IMG/VR virus record: IMGVR_UViG_3300024226_000001
Span: 62,001 to 126,000 of that record
Source of the DNA: a virus
Length of the DNA stretch: 64,000 bases
Direction: 5' to 3' (one strand)
Shown: one piece after another, positions 43,803 through 52,094 of the stretch
How the letters are laid out: each line of letters opens with the position of its first letter
Numbering within the stretch: the first letter of the stretch is position 1
Notes under the pieces: generated by a model
What the model was told of the DNA's origin: nothing
Database searches by the model: none
Seen by the model: the letters and a program-made list of their open reading frames with translations, nothing else
Position numbers and translations under genes: made by a program

Positions 43803-45199
43803 TGATATTAGATATTGAACAGAGAGACAGGGATGTTATCATCTCTTACTACGACACCGAAGGTAAAGTAGCATTTAAACAATATCCAATTTCACAGTAT
43901 CAGAACTGGTATGTATGTAATGATAATGATAAAGGCAGAAGTCTAGATCATAAAAACTGGGATGGCAGATCAGTCAAACTAGGAAGTGCAAGAAGATATA
44001 ATAAGTTTTCTTTAACTTATTTCTTAGATTCATTACCCGCAAAGGATAAAGAAGAAATCTTTGCATACAATATGCCTAAAACATACTTCGTCGATATTGA
44101 AACTGAAATCGTAGATGGCTTTCCAAAAGCTGAAGAAGCTAAAAGTAGAATCCTATCATTTTCCATAATTACACCAGAACATAAAGCTATTGTATTAGGA
44201 TTGGAAGATATGGATTCTAAAAGCATCCAAAAAATTGAAGACGATACTAATAAGTATTTCAAAGACTTTGATCAGGATTGGGAATTCAAATATCAGAAAT
44301 TCGAGTCAGAATATGACATGGTCTATACGTTCTTAATGAAGTTCCTACCTAAGTTTCCAATGATGACAGGCTGGAACTTTATTAATTATGATTGGCAATA
44401 TATTGTAAACAGATGTAAAAGATTACAAATTGATATTGCTGAAGTTTCTATGACACAATCTTTGGATAGAAATGACAGCAGACCCTTACATATTGGAATC
44501 TTAGATTACATGCAATTATATGATAAGTATGATAGAAGTGTAAAGGTAAAAGAATCTAATGCACTTGATTATGTCTCAGGTCAAGTTCTTAATGTTAACA
44601 AGATTAAATTTACAGGATCTCTACAGGATTTATATAGGGATGATTTTGTAAAATACATTTACTACAATGTAGTCGATTCCGTATTGGTTTATTATATAGA
44701 TCAAAAGTTGAAATCGATGGAAGTTCTTTTAACCTTGGCAAACATCACAAAGATGCCTCTATATAAAGCAGCATCGCCAGTGGCAGTTACAGAATCTCTG
44801 ATTGCACGAAAATTATCAGAAGAAGGTAAACGAATTGGATCTGAAAAGAAGGAAGACAGTGAAAAGAATGCACAATATGCCGGTGCTTATGTAAAAGAAC
44901 CCATTACTGGATATTATGCAGGTGTAAGTGCATTTGACTTTGCATCACTATATCCTTCTATAATGAGACAATTTAATATTTCACCTGACGCCTTTGTTGA
45001 AAAGGTAGCAAAGCATGAAGTCGCTGAGCGAAGAAAGGATAAAGAAGTAATCGTTTGTGAAAACGGAGTAGTCTATAAACAAGAGACTTCAATGTTAAAG
45101 AAAATTCTAGGAGATTTATATGATCAGCGTAAAGATTATAAACAAACCTCATACGAATATTTCACTAAAGCCGACAGACTTAAAAAAAGATTAAGATAA
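43802..45199 (+). CDS. 43: DNA polymerase family B, N-terminal half (exonuclease, motif A)
   Basis: A protein of 465 residues covering the first half of a T4 gp43-like polymerase. The 3'-5' exonuclease motifs are present: Exo I FVDIETE (Asp98, Glu100), Exo II NFINYDW, and Exo III YYNVVDSVL. Palm motif A is DFASLYPS (Asp379). The chain stops after QRKDYKQ...RLKKRLR, which aligns with the first fingers helix of T4 gp43 (QRKDWKKKM). Motifs B and C are missing here and occur in the gene at 49119. The stop codon lies within a hairpin with a T run. The two proteins must assemble to make an active polymerase. Confidence 0.92.
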   Translation: MILDIEQRDRDVIISYYDTEGKVAFKQYPISQYQNWYVCNDNDKGRSLDHKNWDGRSVKLGSARRYNKFSLTYFLDSLPAKDKEEIFAYNMPKTYFVDIETEIVDGFPKAEEAKSRILSFSIITPEHKAIVLGLEDMDSKSIQKIEDDTNKYFKDFDQDWEFKYQKFESEYDMVYTFLMKFLPKFPMMTGWNFINYDWQYIVNRCKRLQIDIAEVSMTQSLDRNDSRPLHIGILDYMQLYDKYDRSVKVKESNALDYVSGQVLNVNKIKFTGSLQDLYRDDFVKYIYYNVVDSVLVYYIDQKLKSMEVLLTLANITKMPLYKAASPVAVTESLIARKLSEEGKRIGSEKKEDSEKNAQYAGAYVKEPITGYYAGVSAFDFASLYPSIMRQFNISPDAFVEKVAKHEVAERRKDKEVIVCENGVVYKQETSMLKKILGDLYDQRKDYKQTSYEYFTKADRLKKRLR

Positions 45200-45206
45200 T
45201 CTTTTT
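45184..45206 (+). terminator. A/T-rich hairpin with T run at polymerase split
   Basis: A 9-bp stem (45184-45192 with 45198-45206) ending in five T, overlapping the last codons of the N-terminal polymerase gene. The stem is AT-rich, so its strength is uncertain. Confidence 0.5.
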
Positions 45207-45255
45207 GTCTCGAGAGGCAGTCCATTATTCTACATGAATATATAGACTACTAACG

Positions 45256-45283
45256 AGACCAATCTGTTACCAGTTGGTCTTTT
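45256..45283 (+). terminator. Hairpin terminator in polymerase/nrdB gap
   Basis: AGACCAA (45256-45262) pairs with TTGGTCT (45274-45280), extended inward by CTG/CAG around TTAC and followed by a short T run. The 128-base gap at 45200-45327 also has GTCTCG (45207) complementary to CGAGAC (45254), which competes with this stem. Confidence 0.6.
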
Positions 45284-45327
45284 GTAGACTTTAGGAACTA
45301 GTTAAAAAATTTAAGAAAACATAATTT

Positions 45328-46335
45328 ATGAAACCATCAATATTTAAAGAAAGAATAGAATACAAACCGTTTGAATATCCAGTATATTATACTGAAGGAT
45401 GGTTAAAACAAGCACAGGCGTTTTGGTTACATACCGAAATTTCAATGCAAGGCGATGTCAAGGATTGGAATGAAACACTTACAGATTCTGAAAAGAATTT
45501 AGTTGGAAATATTCTTTTGGGGTTTGCACAAACTGAATGTGCAGTTTCAGATTATTGGACAGGGATGGTTACTGATTGGTTTCCTAAATGGGAAATCAAA
45601 CACATGGCAATGTTGTTTGGTTCTCAAGAAACTATTCATGCAACCGCTTACTCTTATTTAAATGAAACATTAGGCCTTGAAGATTTTGAAGCATTCTTAC
45701 ATGAACCAACAACAGCAGAAAGATTCGATTATTTAATGAATACAGAAGCAGAATATACTCATGAAGACCTTTTGAAAAATCCAACAGCTAGGAAGGATGT
45801 TGCTAGATCTTTAGCAATATTCAGTGCATTTGGAGAAGGAGTTGCATTATACTCTTCATTCGCCGTTCTTTATTCTTTTCAAATGAGAAATAAACTTAAG
45901 GGAATCGGACAACAAATGAAGTGGTCAGTTAGGGATGAATCTCTTCATTCAAAAATGGGTTGTCAATTATTTAACCACATGTGCGAAGAATATACTGATC
46001 TTAGAGATTCAGTTCAATCTCAAGTAGAAGAAGCAGCTAAGTTAATGGTTGAAATGGAAATGAAGTTTATTGATAAGATGTTTGAAATGGGAGATTTAGA
46101 AAATCTTAAGAAAGAAGATCTTAAAGAATTTATTAAGAAAAGAGCTAATGAAAAATTAGCAGAAATAGGATATCAATCTATCTTTGAATACAATGAAGAA
46201 AGTGCTTCAGAATTAGATTGGTTCTATCACTTAACAGGTGGACATACACATACGGATTTCTTTGCAGTAAGACCTACTGATTATTCTAAAGCAGGCGAAG
46301 ATGAAAACTGGGATGAAGACGATTTGTTTTCATAA
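45328..46335 (+). CDS. nrdB: Class I ribonucleotide reductase small subunit
   Basis: A protein of 335 residues (T4 NrdB: 388). It holds the di-metal site and radical for making dNTPs. Metal ligands by alignment with E. coli R2 are Glu70 (in place of Asp84), Glu101 and His104 (QETIH), Glu170 (FGEGVALY), Glu204 and His207 (RDESLH). The radical Tyr is Tyr108, four residues after His104, as in E. coli Tyr122. The spacing of the ligands (31, 3, 34, 3) equals E. coli. It precedes nrdA by 27 bases. The whole pair sits between the two polymerase halves, flanked by terminators. The C-terminal tail (DENWDEDDLFS) would bind NrdA. Confidence 0.94.
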   Translation: MKPSIFKERIEYKPFEYPVYYTEGWLKQAQAFWLHTEISMQGDVKDWNETLTDSEKNLVGNILLGFAQTECAVSDYWTGMVTDWFPKWEIKHMAMLFGSQETIHATAYSYLNETLGLEDFEAFLHEPTTAERFDYLMNTEAEYTHEDLLKNPTARKDVARSLAIFSAFGEGVALYSSFAVLYSFQMRNKLKGIGQQMKWSVRDESLHSKMGCQLFNHMCEEYTDLRDSVQSQVEEAAKLMVEMEMKFIDKMFEMGDLENLKKEDLKEFIKKRANEKLAEIGYQSIFEYNEESASELDWFYHLTGGHTHTDFFAVRPTDYSKAGEDENWDEDDLFS

Positions 46336-46362
46336 CAAATCAATAATTCTAATATAAAATAT

Positions 46363-48213
46363 ATGATGATAAGAAATTACAACGACGCACCAAACCCCGA
46401 ATACAATGAAAAGGGAAAAGAAAGAAACTTCGGAGAATCTGAAGGATGGAAATTAGGAGTAGACTTCCCAGTATGGGCTAATACTGAAGTTTATGTAAAA
46501 ACTGTTTCTAAGGGATATTTACTAGAAGGAGAAACTCCAAAGGATGCATACTGGAGAGTATCGACAACAGTTGCACAAAGATTAAGAAAGCCAGAATTAG
46601 CAAGTAAATTCTTTGATTATATGTGGAAAGGATGGTTAAATCTTGCAACTCCAGTTTTTTCAAACACGGGTTCAGAAAGAGGTCTTCCAATTTCATGTTT
46701 CGGTATAGATGTAGCAGATTCAATTCACGATATAGGTTCAAAGAATTTAGAATTAATGTTACTTGCTAAACATGGAGGCGGTGTTGGTATCGGAGTAAAT
46801 CAGATAAGACCGGCAGGAGCAACCATTACAGGAAACGGAACTTCAGACGGAGTAGTTCCATTTATAAAAATTTATGATTCTACTATTTTAGCAACTAATC
46901 AAGGTTCAGTAAGAAGAGGTGCAGCGTCAGTCAATATAGATATAGAACATGATGATTTTTGGGAATGGTTAGAGGTTAGAGAACCTAAGGGTGATGTAAA
47001 TAGACAATGTTTAAACGTACATCAATGTATCGTAGTATCTGACGGGTTTATGCAAAAGATCGAGGCTGGAGATAAAGAAGCTCGTAAAAGATGGGCCGCT
47101 GTGATTAGAAAAAGAAGAGCAACAGGAGAACCTTATATAATGTTTAAGGGTAATATCAATAGAATGAATCCGGATGCGTATAAGCAAAATGGTTTAAAGG
47201 TTTATATGACTAACATCTGTTCTGAGATTACTTTACACACCGATGAAAATCATTCATTTGTATGTTGTTTATCTTCTGTGAATCTTAAAAGATATGAAGA
47301 ATGGAAAGATACTGATTTAATCTATACTGCAACTTACTTTTTAGATGGAGTTCTTCAGGAGTTTATTCATAGAGCGAAATATATGAGAGGCTTTGAAAAT
47401 GCAGTAAGATCCGCTGAAAAAGGTAGAGCATTAGGTTTAGGAGTTCTCGGATGGCATACTTATTTACAAGATAGAAATATTCCATTCGATTCTTTGACAG
47501 CTCAATTTGAAACTAGAAAGATATTTTCTCAAATCAAAGTAGAAAGTGAAAGAGCAAGTAGAGATTTAGCTACAGAATTTGGAGAACCTCTTTGGTGTGT
47601 AGGAACTGGAATGAGAAACACACACTTAAGAGCAATTGCTCCTACTGTTTCTAATTCTAAATTAGCAGGAAATGTTTCACCAGGCATTGAACCATGGGCA
47701 GCAAATGTATTTACTGAACAAACTGCAAAAGGAACTTTTATTAGAAAGAACCCTGCACTTGAAAATATGTTAACTAAGATCAAGCAAAATAAGAAAACAG
47801 TATGGGACAAAATACTAGAAGACGGTGGTTCAGTTCAAGGCGTTGATGTATTAGGAGAATATTGGGTAAAGGAAGGAAGTAGTGATGCCCCGATTAAGCA
47901 AGCCACTTATGACAAATTAACAGATCACGAAAAGGATCTTTATATTTCTGTTAAAGATGTATTTAGAACCTTTAAAGAAATTAATCAAATGGAATTAGTT
48001 AAACAAGCTGGTGTAAGACAACAATATATTGATCAAGCAGTTTCATTAAATTTAGCTTTTCCTACACAGGCTGAACCTAAATATATTAATCAAGTTCATT
48101 TAGAAGCTTATAAGCAGGGAATAAAAACTCTTTATTATATGAGAACAGAATCTGTATTAAGAGGAGACATCGCACAGCGAGCAATGGAAGATTGTTTAGC
48201 ATGTGATGGATAA
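46363..48213 (+). CDS. nrdA: Class I ribonucleotide reductase large subunit
   Basis: A catalytic alpha subunit of 616 residues, shorter than E. coli or T4 NrdA (about 750). Active-site residues are intact: Cys112 in GLPISCFG; Asn284, Cys286 and Glu288 in NICSE; the partner Cys at 301/302 (CCLSSVN); the radical-transfer pair Tyr591/Tyr592 (TLYYMRTE); and the C-terminal reducing pair CLAC. The N-terminus begins almost directly in the core, so the ATP-cone allosteric domain is absent and overall dATP feedback inhibition is probably lost, which would help a phage. A structured terminator region follows. Confidence 0.94.
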   Translation: MMIRNYNDAPNPEYNEKGKERNFGESEGWKLGVDFPVWANTEVYVKTVSKGYLLEGETPKDAYWRVSTTVAQRLRKPELASKFFDYMWKGWLNLATPVFSNTGSERGLPISCFGIDVADSIHDIGSKNLELMLLAKHGGGVGIGVNQIRPAGATITGNGTSDGVVPFIKIYDSTILATNQGSVRRGAASVNIDIEHDDFWEWLEVREPKGDVNRQCLNVHQCIVVSDGFMQKIEAGDKEARKRWAAVIRKRRATGEPYIMFKGNINRMNPDAYKQNGLKVYMTNICSEITLHTDENHSFVCCLSSVNLKRYEEWKDTDLIYTATYFLDGVLQEFIHRAKYMRGFENAVRSAEKGRALGLGVLGWHTYLQDRNIPFDSLTAQFETRKIFSQIKVESERASRDLATEFGEPLWCVGTGMRNTHLRAIAPTVSNSKLAGNVSPGIEPWAANVFTEQTAKGTFIRKNPALENMLTKIKQNKKTVWDKILEDGGSVQGVDVLGEYWVKEGSSDAPIKQATYDKLTDHEKDLYISVKDVFRTFKEINQMELVKQAGVRQQYIDQAVSLNLAFPTQAEPKYINQVHLEAYKQGIKTLYYMRTESVLRGDIAQRAMEDCLACDG

Positions 48214-48302
48214 GATTAGTTGTGGTTAAGTCCACTTCTTAGGACCGAGATAGTTCTCGGATCGAGGCCAGGAGTTCGCTACTTCCTGGCCTCACTTTTT
48301 TT
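48214..48302 (+). terminator. Multi-hairpin intergenic RNA ending in strong terminator
   Basis: Three hairpins in 90 bases: GTGG/CCAC (48222-48235), a perfect 6-bp CCGAGA/TCTCGG with TAGT loop (48245-48260), and a perfect 10-bp stem (48264-48273 with 48284-48293) followed by eight T. The last is a clear intrinsic terminator. The upstream hairpins may only extend it or form a small structured RNA. Confidence 0.85.
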
Positions 48303-48326
48303 ACTGAAACTATTTGTGATTTTTGT

Positions 48327-48333
48327 GTAGAAT
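48327..48333 (+). promoter_or_regulatory. GTAGAAT promoter-like box
   Basis: The GTAGAATAATAA string shared with 43298 lies directly after the terminator and 26 nt before the clamp ATG, so it is a likely promoter for gene 45 and the C-terminal polymerase gene. Confidence 0.45.
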
Positions 48334-48359
48334 AATAAACAAATAAAAATTATACATTC

Positions 48360-49115
48360 ATGAAAATTTCAATCAGTAAGGTCGATTCAAACAACTTCAT
48401 CGGCTTCGTTAATAGACTTAAAGTAATTGATTCTTTTGTCTATTTTAAATTAAAAGATGGTGTCGTACAGGCATCCGCTTATTTACCACAAAGAGATGCT
48501 GTTAAGCATCACAGAATGCCGATTTCTCAAGTTTTTCAAATCGAAGATGGTGAAATCTCTACAGACAAAGAATTAAAGATTGCATTCTTTGACGCTTCTA
48601 AAATAACAGATGCATTCAAACAATTTGACTATGATGCTATTTCAGCTGAAATCGAATTCGTTGAAAACGAAGAAGATTGTGTTGCAACTACATTCAAAAT
48701 ATTTAATGATGAATTAGAAATTACACTTGCATGTTCAGAGCCATCTTTAGGTTATAAAGATCTAACTGATGCACAGATTCAAGGTATCTTTAACACCGAA
48801 GCTTCTACTTTTAAATTCGATTTAGATTACACTTCACTTGCAAAGGTAAGAAACCTATTCTCTTTAGATAAAGAAGAAACGTTCTCAATAAATGCAAACG
48901 GAAATGGTGTAAAGCTTTTAGGAAAAACCTACAACATGTTAGTAACACCAGATTATGACGGTGAATCAGGAACTAACGTTACATTATTCAAAAAATATCT
49001 TAACCTTTTAGATAAAGAAGATTACACTGCCCATGTATTAGACAATAGAGTAGTTCTTAGATCTAATGATTCAGAAACTTTGCTAACGATTGCAACTTGC
49101 CAAACAGCAGAGTAA
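48360..49115 (+). CDS. 45: Sliding clamp (gp45-like)
   Basis: A protein of 251 residues (T4 gp45: 228). The trimeric clamp tethers polymerase to DNA and, in T4, activates late transcription through gp55/gp33. The chain has the two-domain beta-rich layout of PCNA-fold clamps, with a second domain reading FKFDLDYTSLAKVRNLF, then FSINANGNGVKLLG, NMLVTPDYDGES and an ending VVLRSNDSETLLTIAT strand pair. The match is by fold pattern rather than short motifs. It sits directly before the C-terminal polymerase gene, three bases apart, as expected for a replisome partner; in T4, 45 also lies near 43. Confidence 0.72.
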   Translation: MKISISKVDSNNFIGFVNRLKVIDSFVYFKLKDGVVQASAYLPQRDAVKHHRMPISQVFQIEDGEISTDKELKIAFFDASKITDAFKQFDYDAISAEIEFVENEEDCVATTFKIFNDELEITLACSEPSLGYKDLTDAQIQGIFNTEASTFKFDLDYTSLAKVRNLFSLDKEETFSINANGNGVKLLGKTYNMLVTPDYDGESGTNVTLFKKYLNLLDKEDYTAHVLDNRVVLRSNDSETLLTIATCQTAE

Positions 49116-49118
49116 TTT

Positions 49119-50318
49119 ATGGATATAAACACACTAATTAACAAGCCCGAAGACGACCTTACACGGGATGAAATGCAAACCTTGGCGGATCACTATCAAA
49201 CAATGTCCGCCAAGTTTACTGCATACGAACAGGCCGTTAAAGTAACTCTTAACTCGATCTATGGTGCATTTGGTAATAAGTGGTTTCACTTTTTTAATAT
49301 AGACATTGCAGAATCTATTACACTACAAGGACAGAATGCAATTCTATATTCTGAAAAGATTCTTAATAAATATTTTCAAGAGTTTTGGCCTAAAGATACT
49401 GTGGTCCATGAACATTTCAATATTTCTATTAAGAATAAATTAGTAAGACCTTCCGTGGTTTATATTGATACAGATTCATGTTACGTTCAGTTTGAAGAAA
49501 TGTATGAATCTATTGAATGGCTAGGAGATAATAAACTACCAATTGATAAGTTTATTATGGAATTATATACGTTCAGAATCAAAGACTATATCACGAAATG
49601 TATGGCAAAGTATGCCGAAGTTACGAACACAGACAACTTTTTATATTTCGATTTAGAAACAATTGCATATTCAGGAATATGGTTAGCTAAAAAGAAATAT
49701 TTACAAGACATTGCATGGGAAGATAAGCTCGAAGTAGACGATAGATACCCTTCTCTTAAGAAGATTAAGACGATTGGATTTGATACTATTCAATCTTCTA
49801 CTCCTACATTAGCAAGAAAGCATTTGACTGAAGCTCTTAAATTGATTTTATCTGAAAAGCCAACTGCAGAGATGTTAAGTAGATTAGTTTCTTTTTTGAA
49901 AACGGCAAAGAAAGAGTTTAAGATGTCTAATGTTGATGAAATAGCTTTCAATAAAAGAACTAATAATATTGAAAAATACATTGTAGATGATACGATAGAA
50001 TTTCAATATGGTTTAAAATGTCCTCCGAACGTCAAGGCAGCAGGATTCTATAACTTCTTAATGAATCAGAATCCAAAATATAAAAACAAGTATAAAATGA
50101 TTGGTAATGGCGAAAAGCTAAAATTATATCATTGTAAACATAATGTATGTGAAATGTATGCATATCAACCAGGTGCCCATCCTTATGAAATTGCACCACA
50201 GGTAGATTATGAAACACAATTTGAAAAATCTGTAATAGATCCTATCAATAGAGTATTATCTTCAGTAGGTCTTCAGAGACTAAACAGAAATCTAATATAT
50301 TCATCTTCATTATTCTAA
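49119..50318 (+). CDS. 43: DNA polymerase family B, C-terminal half (motifs B and C, thumb)
   Basis: A protein of 399 residues completing the split gp43. It begins in the second fingers helix: residues 35-53 contain AVKVTLNSIYGAFGN, which is motif B (KxxxNSxYG, Lys41). Motif C is YIDTDS with Asp117/Asp119. A later FDTIQSSTP and KCPPNVKAAGFYN match T4 MGMETQQSSTP and KCPFHIRG. The C-terminal end IYSSSLF resembles T4 SLDFLFG, the clamp-binding tail. With the N-terminal half it totals 864 residues against 898 in T4, so little has been lost. The ATG follows the clamp gene by three bases. Confidence 0.92.
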   Translation: MDINTLINKPEDDLTRDEMQTLADHYQTMSAKFTAYEQAVKVTLNSIYGAFGNKWFHFFNIDIAESITLQGQNAILYSEKILNKYFQEFWPKDTVVHEHFNISIKNKLVRPSVVYIDTDSCYVQFEEMYESIEWLGDNKLPIDKFIMELYTFRIKDYITKCMAKYAEVTNTDNFLYFDLETIAYSGIWLAKKKYLQDIAWEDKLEVDDRYPSLKKIKTIGFDTIQSSTPTLARKHLTEALKLILSEKPTAEMLSRLVSFLKTAKKEFKMSNVDEIAFNKRTNNIEKYIVDDTIEFQYGLKCPPNVKAAGFYNFLMNQNPKYKNKYKMIGNGEKLKLYHCKHNVCEMYAYQPGAHPYEIAPQVDYETQFEKSVIDPINRVLSSVGLQRLNRNLIYSSSLF

Positions 50319-50329
50319 AAATAAACAAA

Positions 50330-50506
50330 ATGGATTTTAAAAGTAAAATAATAGAATTGGTTGAACAAACCCCTAATAATTATGAATTAGGAGATAAGGT
50401 AAGAAAAATGATTTGGCCTTTAATTTTTAAAGAAAAAACAATTTCAAATGATCCTAAACAAATTAGTATCTTTGACGAAATAGAAGAAAGAAAAAACAAT
50501 GCTTGA
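50330..50506 (+). CDS. Small protein between polymerase and uvsX
   Basis: A 58-residue ORF, ATG at 50330 with the AATAAACAAA leader typical of real genes here. It overlaps the next small gene by 8 bases. It ends in an acidic segment after ISIFDEIEERK; QISIFDE resembles a PIP-like or clamp-binding peptide, which would fit its position after the polymerase but is only suggestive. Confidence 0.6.
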   Translation: MDFKSKIIELVEQTPNNYELGDKVRKMIWPLIFKEKTISNDPKQISIFDEIEERKNNA

Positions 50507-50687
50507 TCCAAATAATCTTACGGAAGAACAGAATGTATTTGTTGCAAAATACAAAACACTCTATAATAGGCTAGTTTCTCTTCAAGAAAAAATGGATTCT
50601 ATGAAAAAGGAATCCGATGTTCTTATTAAAGAACTCGAAACACTAAGAAAACAAGAAAAAAACATATTTAAAAATGGCAAAAAATAA
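50499..50687 (+). CDS. Small coiled-coil protein before uvsX
   Basis: A 62-residue, almost wholly helical protein (YKTLYNRLVSLQEKMDSM, then VLIKELETLRKQEK) with heptad-like Leu spacing. It overlaps the preceding gene by 8 bases and uvsX by 14, so translation is coupled through all three. Function unknown. Confidence 0.65.
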   Translation: MLDPNNLTEEQNVFVAKYKTLYNRLVSLQEKMDSMKKESDVLIKELETLRKQEKNIFKNGKK

Positions 50688-51783
50688 AGACTTTACATTC
50701 GACGATTTAAATAAGCAATTAGCTGATTTAAATCCATTAGGATCTATCATGGAAACTTCAAACTTTTCAAAGGTAACAGATTGGATTCACACAGGAAATT
50801 ATCATTTGAACGCATGTGTATCAGGTTCATTATTTAAAGGATGGCCAAACAATAGATCATCATCTATCGCTGGTCCTTCAGGAACAGGTAAAACATTCTT
50901 AATGTTAAACACAGTTAGAGAAGCTATTGATAAAGGATATAGTGTAATTTATTATGATTCTGAAGCAGCCGTTGATAAGGAACAAATGGAAAAGTTTGGA
51001 ATTGATACTTCCAAAGTAAATTACCAACCTACAAATACAGTTCAAGATTTTAGAACTTCTGTAACTACAATTACTAAGAAAATGCAAGATGCTAAAAGAG
51101 CAGGTGGTGAAGTTCCTAAAGTAATGATTATTTTAGATTCAGCCGGTAACTTAGCGACTGCGAAAGAAATAGCAGATGCAGCAAGTGGTTCTGACAAATC
51201 AGATATGACTAGATCTAAGGTTTTAAAATCTATCTTTAGAATTATAATGACTCCATTAGCAGATCTTAAAATACCTTTCTTATTTACAAACCATACATAC
51301 CAATCTCAATCCTTTATTCCAATGCAAATCGCAGGTGGTGGAACAGGACCACAGTATGCAGCATCAATTGTACTGATGTTAAACAAGGCTCAATTAAAGG
51401 ACGGAGCTGAAAAAGTAGGTATTATAGTTACGGCTAAACCTGATAAAAATAGATTTGCAAAGCCACATCCTATTAAGTTTCACTTAAACTTTACAGAAGG
51501 TATGAATCCTTATGTTGGATTAGAACAATATGCTACATGGGATATTTGTGGAATTACTAGAGGAAATATTGTAAAAGGAGAAAAGATTCCAAAGGCAACA
51601 GCAAGAACATGGATATGTAAACACCTAGATCATACTGTTGCGAATAAAGATTTCTTTTCTGAAATGGTATTTACACAAACCGTACTAGAGCAAATCGAAT
51701 CGCACATTCAACCTTTGTTTAATTACAACACTGAAATTTCTGAAATTGACGTAGAAGAAATGTTAGAAGATAGTGAAGCATAA
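50674..51783 (+). CDS. uvsX: RecA-like recombinase UvsX
   Basis: A protein of 369 residues (T4 UvsX: 391). It forms filaments on ssDNA and drives strand invasion for recombination-dependent replication with UvsY and gp32. Walker A is GPSGTGKT (67-74), and a YYDSEAAVD strand follows as in T4. Walker B is VMIILDSAGNL. FTNHTYQ and GGGTGPQYAASIVL correspond to the RecA L1/L2 region. The acidic C-terminus (DVEEMLEDSEA) is typical. The stop overlaps the next start by one base (TAATG). Confidence 0.95.
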   Translation: MAKNKDFTFDDLNKQLADLNPLGSIMETSNFSKVTDWIHTGNYHLNACVSGSLFKGWPNNRSSSIAGPSGTGKTFLMLNTVREAIDKGYSVIYYDSEAAVDKEQMEKFGIDTSKVNYQPTNTVQDFRTSVTTITKKMQDAKRAGGEVPKVMIILDSAGNLATAKEIADAASGSDKSDMTRSKVLKSIFRIIMTPLADLKIPFLFTNHTYQSQSFIPMQIAGGGTGPQYAASIVLMLNKAQLKDGAEKVGIIVTAKPDKNRFAKPHPIKFHLNFTEGMNPYVGLEQYATWDICGITRGNIVKGEKIPKATARTWICKHLDHTVANKDFFSEMVFTQTVLEQIESHIQPLFNYNTEISEIDVEEMLEDSEA

Positions 51784-52094
51784 TGAAGTTGAACATAAAC
51801 AAGATAAACGAAGATAAGCTTCCAATTAAATATATTCTGGGAATACAAGAAGAATTAGAATCTTTTCCCGATGCATTTGACATTATGCATATATTTATAA
51901 CTAGAGCAGTGAGACAGCCTGACAGACAAAAGGCGTCTTTCACCAAACATGCTCTCAATAAATATTTCGCAAAGGGGAAAAATGAAAATGTAGAATCCGG
52001 ATTAAATGAAGCAATTGGTATGGGACTAATAGAACAAACCAATTCGAACGAAGGTAAAGAAGCTTATAAAATATTAATTAACCCATTCCTATGA
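51783..52094 (+). CDS. Possible winged-helix protein of unknown function
   Basis: A 103-residue protein coupled to uvsX by TAATG and to the next gene by a 4-base overlap. The order helix, TRAVRQPDRQKASFTKHAL, helix, SGLNEAIGMGLIEQTN, then beta (AYKILINPFL) resembles a winged-helix DNA-binding domain. In T4 a helicase loader (gp59) is needed between UvsX/gp32 and gp41; no clear gp59 is present in the window, so this protein is a candidate by position only. Confidence 0.65.
   Translation: MKLNINKINEDKLPIKYILGIQEELESFPDAFDIMHIFITRAVRQPDRQKASFTKHALNKYFAKGKNENVESGLNEAIGMGLIEQTNSNEGKEAYKILINPFL

Noticed and set aside
48214-48302. tRNA-like cloverleaf after nrdA
   Set aside because: The hairpins lack a 7-bp acceptor stem, a TTC loop and a CCA-compatible end; the last one is a terminator with a T tract.
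45200-49118. Group I intron or intein explaining the polymerase split
   Set aside because: The intervening DNA encodes three intact genes with their own terminators and starts. No intron core or splicing domain was seen at either edge.
43802-50318. Polymerase split as a sequencing frameshift
   Set aside because: The halves are 3.9 kb apart with full-length nrdB, nrdA and clamp genes between them, so a local error cannot explain it.
51783-52094. Helicase loader gp59
   Set aside because: The position is suggestive but the protein is half the size of T4 gp59 and no specific sequence match is visible, so it was left unnamed.
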